A stretch of DNA of 64,000 bases, taken from the NCBI GenBank assembly GCA_028583605.1, contig CM053326.1, positions 17,750,046 through 17,814,045 of the forward strand, read 5' to 3'. A program made the position numbers and the translations under genes. Within the stretch, counting starts at the first letter, position 1, and every line of letters starts with the position of its first letter. The stretch is from Dastarcus helophoroides. Its lineage: Eukaryota > Arthropoda > Insecta > Coleoptera > Bothrideridae. Below, piece by piece: positions 55,371 to 64,000 of the stretch. The notes beneath the pieces are model-generated. The model had not been told where the DNA came from, made no database searches, and saw only the letters and a list, made by a program, of their open reading frames with translations.

Positions 55371-55612
55371 TCTGAAACCAAGAAAGTTAAAAAATACAAT
55401 AAAAGTTGCTGTGACGCGTTTCGATAGCCAAGTTATCATCTTCGGAGAGATACAGTATCATATCAGTACCTTTTTGAAGATGATAACTTGGCTATCGAAA
55501 CGCGTTACAGAAATTGTTGTTGTATTTTTTAATATTTCTTGGTTTCAGGGGACAAAATTTGAATATTAATTTTGGAAGATAACCAAGGACAAGTGCGTTG
55601 CACCAAAAAAAA
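55371..55612. repeat. palindromic repeat with two head-to-head hammerhead-like cores
   Basis: Left arm 55,371-55,443 and right arm 55,475-55,549 are inverted copies differing at only a few positions. Each arm holds a hairpin and GAAACGCGT: on the - strand CCGAAGA (55,439-55,445), GAAAC (55,418-55,422), then GC-GTC; on the + strand TTGAAGA (55,474-55,480), GAAAC (55,497-55,501), then GC-GTT. The ancestral core was probably CTGAAGA, as in the copy at 35,142. The outer right end is AACCAAGGACAAGTGCGTTG. Stem I is not evident. Confidence 0.65.
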
Positions 55613-55867
55613 AAAAGATTTTCACTTGTTTCTCCAAATTCGTTTTATTCTCGGAACAGAATTACCCCAAAATTTGATGTTTTGTTTCTGGAAATTTCTA
55701 CCTCCTTCAAATTTCGACTTTTTCTTAAAATTCGTTTAATTTTTTCAAAATCGGAACAAAATATTAATAAAACGTCATAATTTCGAGAATAATATTTTTA
55801 AAATATTTCAAAAAAAAAGCCTAACCGCTCATTACGTCAATCATATCAATTTTCATTGACCAATGTA

Positions 55868-55941
55868 GGCGCCGTGGCTTAGTTGGTTAAAGCGCCTGTC
55901 TAGTAAACAGGAGATCGAGGGTTCGAATCCCTCCGGGGCCT
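55868..55941 (+). tRNA. tRNA-Thr (AGT), copy 3
   Basis: Identical to copies 1 and 2. The trailer is short with TTTTT at about 55,957, and unlike the other two copies it has no obvious trailer hairpin. Confidence 0.95.
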
Positions 55942-56371
55942 TACTTAGGACAAGGTATTTTTGTTATTATTAGGCTAGATATATTTTATACGTTAATCTA
56001 CTAGCAAAAAAGCAAAGGATAATTCTTGAGGATACTGTGAGTAGGAGGCAAAAATAATATACCTACTACCGACTGCAGAACCTGAAAAGATCCGCATTAT
56101 GTCGTCTAGGTCATATTCTAAGTATTTGCACACAGGTGGTGGTAAACTGCCGATTTGAATATCATTTTTGTTAGATACTGTGCTTTCCAAAAGTAACGGA
56201 TAAATTCTGTAAAATTTTTAACAAATATTCATATTTTAGAAAGATGCTTGGATAGGTCCATTATTCCGTAAGTTAGGTGTTCTAATGTTGAAGATTAGGT
56301 TTTCAATTTTTTTTTCTCCTATGTAAAAATGAAAATTAATGAATTTATTACTCTCGTGAAAGGATATTTTA
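55942..56371. other. no gene seen
   Basis: Unique AT-rich sequence. A 65-codon - strand frame at 55,993-56,190 has no recognisable domain. Confidence 0.35.
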
Positions 56372-56567
56372 TAGAGTAGAATTCCGTTAATCCGACCATG
56401 ACGGGACTAAGGTATAGATCAAAAGCATCTTCTGTTTACAACGTTTACGTAGAAAAAAATCCACAAGCTACAAATTAAAAGTAATAATTTTATGTAATGA
56501 CTAAATGAAGGTCACAGTATCCCGAAAATCGAACTATCCGAGGTCGGATTAACGAAATTCTACTCTA
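56372..56567. mobile_element. pogo/Tigger-like MITE, 196 bp
   Basis: Left end TAGAGTAGAATTCCGTTAAT and right end, read inward, TAGAGTAGAATTTCGTTAAT continue for about 26 bases as an inverted repeat (ATCCGACC at the inner edge). TA flanks both sides. CGTTAATCCGA-type ends are common in pogo-like elements. Confidence 0.65.
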
Positions 56568-56569
56568 TA

Positions 56570-58690
56570 TCACCCCCTGAATTTTTTCGGACTTATTAAC
56601 TCCCTGCACATCCCATCGGAAGTAATTCTCGAAATTTCGATTTTTATTTGGAAATTCCTCTTCCACAAATTTCCACTTTCCTCAAAACTGGATTGCTTGC
56701 CCAAAATTCTTCTTTTTCTGAAATGTTTAGTTCTCAAAATGCAACTTTCTCCGAGAAATCGTAAGCCCTTGCTAGAGATATAGTTACAAACTATGTTTCT
56801 GAAAATTTGGTGTTTATTCTGAGAATTGACCATTTTTTCTCTAAATTTGGTTTCAACTTTTATCACATTGTCGAATTTTTCCTCAAAAAATCTTGTTATC
56901 GAAATTTCGATATATAAAGAAAATATTTCAGCATTTATTTTGACCTATTTCTCGAAATTTCGATTTTTCCATTGATTGCAAATTCACTATATTTATCAAA
57001 ATTTCTCTTAATAGATTTTTTGAAGATTGAATTTTTTTTAAAAATTCGTTTTTTTTGAAAATTTTTAGCTTATTTTCAAAATTCGACTTTTTCTGGAAAA
57101 TTTGAAATTTTTCCTCGAAATTTCAACTTTTGTCTGGAAATTTAGACCTACTTTCAGATTTAGTTTAATTTTTAAAAATTTCATCTTTTTCAAATTCCAC
57201 CTTCTAATAATTTTGATCTCTTTTGTTTCTGGAGATTTTGACTTTTTTCTCGAAATTTCAAGGAATGTAATCTTGTTTTTCAAATTTCGACGTTTTTCTA
57301 GAAATTTCGAATTTTTTTTAGCTTTCGTCAATTTTTGAACTTTTTTTTTTTTTTAATTAATTCTTCTAAAAATGTCGACCTCTTCTGTTTTCGGGAATTT
57401 TCGTTTTGTTTTGTAAAATTTCGATATTTGCCTCGAAATCTCGACCTTCTCGAAATTTCGAACTTTCTTCTTATTTCCTTTTTCGAGTTCGCCATATTTC
57501 TGAAAATGTGGTTTTTTTTCCGGTTTTTATTTTAATAGATAGTTTGGAAATTTTAAATTTTTCCTCAAAATTCGTCCTTTTTTTAATTTTGAGTTTTTTC
57601 TTCACAATTCGCGTTTTTTCTAAATTTTGATTCAATTCTCTAAATTCGACTTTCTCCGGGAATTTTTGACCCTTTGCAGGAGATACGGTTACGAAATATG
57701 GTTGCGAATTTCTTTCTTTTTAAAATTTCGATTTTTTCAGATTTCTTTTAATTTTTAAAAATTTTGACTCTCTCTAAATTCCCAATTTTCTCAGATTTTG
57801 AACTTTTAAAATTCGACCTTAGCTGTTTCTGGACATGTAGGGTTTTTCCTTGAAATTTGTCTTCTCGAAATTTCAAATTTTCATCTCAAAACAGACCTTT
57901 TTTTGGAAATGTAGACTTTATTCTGAACATTTTTTTAAACAAAATTTTACTTTCTTTTGAAATGTTCACCTTCTTTCTCGTAAAATTCCAACTTTGATCC
58001 CCAAAAAAAACCTCCAAAGGTCGATAATTTTCTTGACTTTTGGACCTTTTTTAACCAGCTTTTTAGATTTCGCATTTTTTCTCAAAATTCAGCTCTTTCT
58101 GAAAATTGGTCTTTTATTCAGATTGTGTAAAAATTTTGACTTCATTCTCAAAATTTCCATTTTTTACCAAATTTCGTCCTTTCAATATTACCCTTGGTTT
58201 GGGGCATTTTGTCTATATTCTAAAAATTTATCTTCTGTCTTTCAAAATTTTCGTCCTTTTCCTGGAAAGTCACGATTTTTGCCCAAAAGTCTGAAAATTT
58301 CAATTTATTTTTCGAAATTTTCGTTTTTGTCTGAATGTCGACCTTATCTCAAATATTGGGATATTTCTGGAAATTAAATTGTTTTCCAAAATTCGTCATT
58401 TTTCAAATTTTTTCCAAACTCGATTTTTTCTACTCAAAATTCAATTTTTTTCGGGAGATTTTAACTTCTTCGTTCTGATAATTTCGATTTTATCTACAAA
58501 ATCCTGACTTCTCTTTCCGAAATTTTCGATCTTTTCCTCGAAATTAGTGTTTTTCTCATTTAGTGTGGTTTCTTTTATCGAAATTCGTTTATTTTCTCAA
58601 AATTAGGGTCGACAAAAATATTTTTTTTTCGAAATTACAATAAATCTTTCTTGGAAATTTTAATTTTTTTGTAGAAATTTGAAAGTTACT
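56570..58690. repeat. TCGAAATTT repeat, T-rich orientation
   Basis: Nearly unbroken degenerate repeat with TTTTCTCGAAATTTCGAC-like phrases. All long reading frames in it show the same Phe/Lys/Ile/Ser composition and are repeat translations. Confidence 0.75.
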
Positions 58691-59617
58691 GAATTTTTAT
58701 CCGTACGAGTCAGTCTTAAATATTCGCTGCATCGCTATGCAACACTTACAAAAGAGCTACATCATTTTTGGTAAGTTTTTTTTTTGTTAAATAACTTTTA
58801 AATTCCACCCAGCAGGTCTTTTCAAAACGCGAATTGGGACATCTGTCTTTAAAAATTAATGTACACGTGATATTGTTTGGTGATTGTAGATAAGTTAACC
58901 AGTGTGTGACATAATCACATTAAAAACACTTCACATCATCATCAACATTACAGGCTGTATTAATTCAAGTAATTACGAATTATATGAAACCGGCTTAATG
59001 GAAACCTAATAATTAGGACAAAATTGGGAAATTAAAATGAAAATAACACCTGTTAAGTAATAACATCCCAAACAGGTTAACGAAGCCGATTTCTGCCACT
59101 CAAATACTTCCAAGTTTACATTCTGGGAGTATTTTTAACTGCATCTATTTATTTACTCGCAACCAAATGGCCATAGAGACCTCAAATTCCGATTTTTTAA
59201 TAAACTTCTTAATTAACTCCTTGGGGATATTTATGTAAATATTATTGTTATAGAGTAATAGTTTATTTCGAAAACAGTTCTGCAAAACGAGCTGGGTCGC
59301 TCCGCTATTTCCCATTTATTTATAGAAAAATGGTTCACTGTGTTATTCTCAGTTTGTGCGGTAATCTCGCGACTTTCGATAAACGTATTAACATGTGCTT
59401 TGCATAAATTGGAGTAGTAAAACGCATAATGGGTGATAGTGCGATGTTTATGTAGCTGAGAAGAGTTAATAACAGACGGGACATAAAATGTAAGGAATGA
59501 GCTGCATTAGCATTCGAAAACGCATTTGTTGCGAACTTCTAATATTTTGAAGAAAGTAAATTGTAAATTACCCTTTTTTGGTTTCGAATTCAAGTGAAGA
59601 TGTAACTAATGCCAAAA
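58691..59617. other. no gene seen
   Basis: Unique AT-rich sequence at the end of the presumed giant intron. No exon or transposon end supported. Confidence 0.4.
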
Positions 59618-59795
59618 ATACAGTCAACTTCGGATAAACGAACACCGTATGTAAAAAAACGACTGCTTATAACAAATAAAATTATGTACCAAAGCTCCAT
59701 AAGAAAGCATGTATTACTTGTTCGTTTATAACGAACACCCGGCTATAACGAACTATTTAAAGATCCCCTTGGTGGTTCATTATATCCGACTGTGG
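59618..59795. mobile_element. pogo-like MITE next to the TM1 exon
   Basis: The left part ACAGTCAACTTCGGATAAAC and, reading inward from the right, CACAGTCGGATATAATGAAC are imperfect inverted ends; GTTTATAACGAACACC lies inside. It stops about 50 bases before the acceptor of the TM1 exon. The boundaries are approximate. Confidence 0.45.
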
Positions 59796-59842
59796 TTTAA
59801 GCAAACTAAATTCAAATTGTCATGTAATTTTTTTTGTTCCAG

Positions 59843-60254
59843 GACGTCTCTTTTCATTATTATGAGCTTCGTATACGCCAAACTCCTCGTAGTGATATGC
59901 ATAGCGTACGTAATATCGGACGTAGTAACGCACAACATTCCCCTGTACTATTACGAAGGATTTTTTACGTATTTGTATGGCATGAGCATACTCTTCCTCC
60001 TCTACGTGTTCTGCTTTTTATTGCAAGAGAGCACGTGCTGTGCAGGCGGCGAAAAGAAAGAGCCGCCACCTAAGAAACTAGCCAAAGAGAAAGCCAAAGA
60101 AAAAGAGAAGGAAAAACAGAAAGAGAAAGAACGCAAAAAGGAGGAGGAGAAGAAAAAGAAGGAAGAGAAGGAACGACTGAAGAAGGAGAAAAAGGAAAAA
60201 GAGAAAGAAAAGGAGAAGGAAAAGGACAAGAAGAGCAAGAAAGAAAAAGAAAAG
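59843..60254 (+). CDS. Otop: otopetrin gene 2, TM1-TM2 exon with Lys/Glu block
   Basis: Acceptor TTTTTTTTGTTCCAG, donor GTGAGA; phase 2 in, phase 0 out. TM1 and TM2 are followed by ESTCCAGG and then about 65 residues made almost only of Lys and Glu (for example KEKAKEKEKEKQKEKERKK), which should form a charged single alpha-helix or coil in the cytosol. Confidence 0.92.
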
Positions 60255-63200
60255 GTGAGACTCCTTCAGACGCTAACTCGTTTTGATGATTTGAAAGTAA
60301 TTTAAAGCCGACAAATGAGGTAAATCAACTAATATTGACACAAGTTTTGCTTTGTTTTTTTCCAACTTTCATCATTACTGATGAATTCGAATAAGAATGA
60401 AATGTTGATGTACAATTAGGGTGCGATATCCAATGAGATGATAATCCGTCTGATTTCTTGGGTTCTGCTTTCTTAAAGTTTTTAAATTTTTAAAATCTAA
60501 CCTATTTGGTAGATAGTGGTTTACCTCACTTGTTTTTGTTTCACTTTAGCACTAAATAACAAGCAGTAATTAGTCGTACTGTACTTACCCCCTATTCTAA
60601 CCAAAATTAAGAAGGGGTCATTTCTGTTTCAAGTTTTTGTTTCTTTTGTTGATTTTGCGCTGTTGGCATGTTGTGCGTGTAGAAGGAAAAATACCCGCGG
60701 AAGATGCGTGACCTGGTCAACCAGAGATCGAACTTCGGCACGCATCAGGTGAGAATCCACCTTACGTCCTGATTTAACATAGTTTGCTAGTTGCTAACCG
60801 TTAACAACTACTAACCATTAGCTTAACTAACATGTAGACGATAGTGGGGGAATATTTTTATATTGTGGAAGATTTCACAGTCATTGAGCTGAGGTATTTC
60901 ATCAATTCAATAAACTCAATTCAACAATGAGTAAATTTTATAAAAAAATAATGTAAAAAATATCAAGTTAATTGCAGTTGACTAAAACATAAAAATTTCT
61001 CGAGAGAAAGATGCTCTAAAATCAAAGATACAATTTTAAATAAAAATAATAATAATTACTATAATATAATAGACAGCGAAGCTGATCGGGAAAGACAGTT
61101 AAGAAATTTCAATTATTTTTTCAAATTTTCGCCTTTTTTTTTAATTTGAAATTTAAGATTATAATTTCAAAATGACAGTCGAAATTTCGAGTGAAAGCTG
61201 TATATTTTGAGTTTGAGATCAAAGTTTTTGGATTAAGGTCGAAAAAAATAAATAAATATATAAATAAAATAAGAAATTCTAATTGACAAAATCTGAAAAA
61301 TTATATATTTAAAATTGACAATTTCGGAAAATAATGAAAATTTTTAGAAAGCATGCAAATAATTTTAAGAAATTTAGGAAAATATAGAGTTTTTCCATGA
61401 TTTCTTTTTTAGATAAATTTACTACTTTCCATTTCAAGTTTTTATTTATTTTAATTAAAATATTCAAGTCACATTTTGAGAAAAAAGTCGAGATCCCAAT
61501 TTGAAAATCGAAATTTGGGAATTAAAACCGAAATATTGAAATGAAAATCAAAATAAAATAACTGAGAATGTTAGAAATTTTGAGAAAATATTCGAAAAGA
61601 AAAAAAATATTTTTAGAAACAAAAATTTCGGAATTTCTATCTTTTAGAGTTTTTACTAAAATTTCAAATTTTTCTCCAAATTTGATGCTTTGATTTCAAA
61701 ATTTTAATTCATACTTAACATTTCAAAAACAATTCTTTAAATTTTTGAGAAAAAATGTTGAAATTTCGAAATGAAAATCAAAATGTAATCTTTGAAATCG
61801 AAATGTTAAAGAATTTTCGAAAAAAGTCAGAAAGTTAGAAATAAAAAAATGATGAAAAGACTTAGAAAAAATTGTTAGTTCAGCTAAAATTGTAAAACTA
61901 AACAAATAGGTCGAAAAATTTTGATAAAAGATACGAAATTACAATTTGTTTTAGAGATTTCTATTATTTTATTAACTTTTCTATTTTTTTGCTCTAAGTT
62001 TCAGATACAAATATTTAATTCTTACGTAACATTTCGATTTTAAACATTTTTCAAGCTTCCAATTTTTTTGTACAAGAAGACACTCAACATCTCGGAATTA
62101 AAAATGGAATGGGATTAAATTTAAAATTTTGATAAAAACTCGAAAATTTGGGAAAATTTGAATTTAAAAAAATATATGAAACTGAAATTTTAAAGAAGAG
62201 TCAAATTTCAAACGAACATTGAAATCTATCGTTTAAAATTAACATGTTGAGAGAAAACTCGAAATTACCGAAATGAAAAGGCCAAAGTTAAGGCAAAAGT
62301 AATTTTGTTAAAAAAATTGAAAATTTCATCTTTTAATTAGAAATTTCAAGTAAAAAGGATTTCCAAAAAAATCAAAGTCCAATTTTTTTATCTGTTTTTT
62401 TTTTGAAATTTGACGTTTCAATTTCAAATTCAAAATCTGAAAAAAGAAAGCTCCAAGTTTTAGGTTGAAAATCAAAACCTTATGACTAAAATCGAAACTT
62501 CGAAATTCTTAATCAAACCTCAGAGATAAAATTGGTATTTTGGGAAAAATTCGAAATGTTTAAAAATCTTGAAAAAACTAAAAATTCCAAACCGAAACGA
62601 AAGAAAAAGAAATTTTCAAAAAACACTCGGATATTATATTCTTTTACTGGAATTTCGTTGAGTTTCAATCGCGAATTTTTAAATTTTTTGCTTAAAATTC
62701 TGACTATGGGTGAAACTGTTCGAAATGTTGGGCTGAAAATCCAAATCTTGTGACTAAAATCGAAAGTTCGAAATTCTTAATCAAATTTCGGAGAAAAAAT
62801 TTAACAATTTTGAAAAAAATTGCTTTGATTGATTGTAAATTTCGAATAAGCAACAGATATAATCCCCAAAGAAAATTCCCAAATATAAAAAATATCACGA
62901 ATATTCTAAATAAAGAAAATGCGATTTTAAATATATGCAGCCTAAAAGAAAGAGATGAATGAAAAAAAATTGTATTTCCACGCTAATTAAACGTCAACTT
63001 GCTAATTATATTATATATTGTAATAATTAACCCACTATGGGCGGTCCACTCGCACTCAGTAAACTCATTAGGATTAAGAAGTCGTCACGCGGAAATAATA
63101 CCTACCCGGTATCTAAGGATGCTATAGGAGAAATGTGGGCGTGGATTCACCTTCATCATAGAGTTTCAGTATAGGATATAGATATTTTATATCTTAGATG

Positions 63201-63948
63201 GTATGTCAACATTTAATTAGATTTTGATGAAACTATGAATGGCAATTGCAATTTTATAATTTAGTAATGATTTAAGGAAAGTTTTTACAAAATAAAATGT
63301 CATAATGGCGTAGATAAAAAAGTAATCTGTCTTGGTGGTAGTTCTAAAATTGTAAATATTTAAAAACGATGGGAAATGTTTCAAAATCAATTAAAATCCA
63401 TACAAGAGTAAAAACAATGCAATTTGTTTAAGAATGAATTACAAAAAGTTTAAGGTTGATGACACAAATTGGACAAAAACGTAATTTGTTTATTTAAGTG
63501 GGGGCGAAACTTCCATATATTGTTTTGAATAACACTTTTATCAATGTCGAAGCATCGAAGCACCTACACGCACTAACTAGCTTTCTGCTACTAGTACTAA
63601 CCAGTCCTCACAGATCACGTTTCCCTTGTTAAGTCTTACTTTTGGTTTTATGGGGGTAGGGCACGTACCGGCGCAACTCTGAAGGTGTGGTGGACTCAGG
63701 TCTGCCGGTGCCTGTGGCCGAACTGAGTGCACAATCTGACGTGCCTGTTGTCTCTCAGGAACAGACCGCCCAGCCTCCAGCACCCCCGCCGGCGCAACCT
63801 CAACCTCCCGCAGCACCCGTTTCCACGCCACCGGCAATAGCCGCCCAAGACGTTGAAGCCGGTACGGTGGCCAAGTGCAAAAGAAAGCGAAAAACTACAC
63901 AGAACGATCAGAGCCACGGCAGCTTCTTTTTGAGAATCGGAGCAATCG
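59843..63948 (+). CDS. Otop: otopetrin proton channel, gene 2 (partial, runs off the window)
   Basis: Exons 59,843-60,254, 60,683-60,748 and 63,660-63,948 join in one frame. TM1 (LFIIMSFVYAKLLVVICIAY), TM2 (YEGFFTYLYGMSILFLLYVF) and the TM3 opening HGSFFLRIGAI align residue for residue with gene 1. The intron before TM1 (phase 2) and the one inside TM3 (phase 1) are in the same place as in gene 1. Between TM2 and TM3 it carries an unusual linker of about 180 residues. The N-terminus probably comes from one of several first exons upstream (best candidate 43,071-43,231); TM4-TM12 must lie to the right of the window. Confidence 0.9.
60683..60748 (+). CDS. Otop: otopetrin gene 2, 22-codon linker exon
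   Basis: Acceptor TGTGCGTGTAG and donor GTGAGA; phase 0 on both sides, so it could be skipped without a frameshift. It encodes KEKYPRKMRDLVNQRSNFG and three more residues. The 3' part of the linker continues in the exon at 63,660. Confidence 0.75.
60749..63659. repeat. intron of gene 2, mostly TCGAAATTT repeat
   Basis: 61,100-62,900 is degenerate TCGAAATTT repeat. 60,749-61,100 and 62,950-63,659 are AT-rich without it. No further exon was found. Confidence 0.65.
63660..63948 (+). CDS. Otop: otopetrin gene 2, Pro-rich linker and start of TM3
   Basis: Acceptor ATGGGGGTAG is weak but keeps the frame; donor GTGAGT. Phase 0 in, phase 1 out. It encodes a Pro/Ala/Gln-rich stretch (PPAPPPAQPQPPAAP), a basic patch CKRKRK, and then HGSFFLRIGAI, the counterpart of GSFYLRMGAV in gene 1. 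The exon is GC-rich compared with its flanks. Confidence 0.88.
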
Positions 63949-64000
63949 GTGAGTATTTTCGTCGTGGTCGTGTGCATAAGGAAACCATTCGGTCCTACGC
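63949..64000. other. intron start at window edge
   Basis: Donor GTGAGT and the first bases of the next intron of gene 2; the following exon lies outside the window. Confidence 0.7.

Noticed and set aside
57065..57630. Several 60-90 codon frames on both strands
   Set aside because: All consist of translated TCGAAATTT repeat with the same Phe/Lys/Ile/Arg/Ser composition.
60002..60238. Ser/Phe-rich frame on the - strand
   Set aside because: It is the complement of the Lys/Glu block of otopetrin gene 2.
63577..63977. Two - strand frames overlapping the last exon
   Set aside because: Shadows of the GC-rich coding exon 63,660-63,948, whose frame and splice sites fit gene 2.
1..64000. CRISPR arrays, bacterial operons, riboswitches
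   Set aside because: The window is plainly eukaryotic; no regularly spaced direct repeats with unique spacers and no operon structure are present.

Overview
The window looks like AT-rich nuclear DNA from an insect; a beetle is my guess from the repeat style, but nothing in the window proves the order. It carries parts of two otopetrin (proton channel) genes in tandem on the + strand, with a large repeat-filled interval between them. Evidence for an animal genome: spliced genes with GT-AG introns and consistent phases, Pol III tRNA genes with T-run terminators, non-LTR and Penelope-like retroelements, and hAT, mariner, pogo and piggyBac type DNA transposon remnants.

Regions 1-13,080: a pyrimidine minisatellite, then the 3' part of otopetrin gene 1 in six exons (1962-9539, 677 residues in the window, start codon not found here), followed by a long AT-rich downstream region with a candidate poly(A) signal near 13,063. 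13,085-18,200: TCGA-rich repeats flanking a broken non-LTR retrotransposon, which is itself split by a 987 bp hAT element with a perfect 8 bp target duplication. 18,200-28,450: mostly featureless AT-rich DNA, Penelope-like scraps, and a second, 2.8 kb hAT with a decayed transposase gene. 28,450-43,250: candidate alternative first exons of otopetrin gene 2 with GC-richer upstream DNA, interleaved with another LINE copy, a fold-back element and hammerhead-bearing repeats. 43,250-59,840: a presumed giant intron with three identical tRNA-Thr(AGT) genes in a sea of degenerate TCGAAATTT repeats. 59,843-64,000: the first membrane exons of otopetrin gene 2, which runs off the right edge.

The two otopetrin genes share at least two intron positions with the same phase and align residue for residue around TM1-TM3, so they are tandem paralogs. 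Their TM2-TM3 cytosolic linkers are entirely different: acidic/Ser-rich in gene 1, and a long Lys/Glu block plus Pro-rich tail in gene 2.

The most unusual content is (1) hammerhead ribozyme motifs in Penelope-type repeats, one with an intact CTGATGA/GAAA core, and several arranged head-to-head in palindromes; (2) several possible alternative 5' ends for gene 2 with compatible splice phases; and (3) a huge domain of degenerate TCGAAATTT repeat that appears to grow by local tandem duplication. All homology calls are by eye; no database search was possible.
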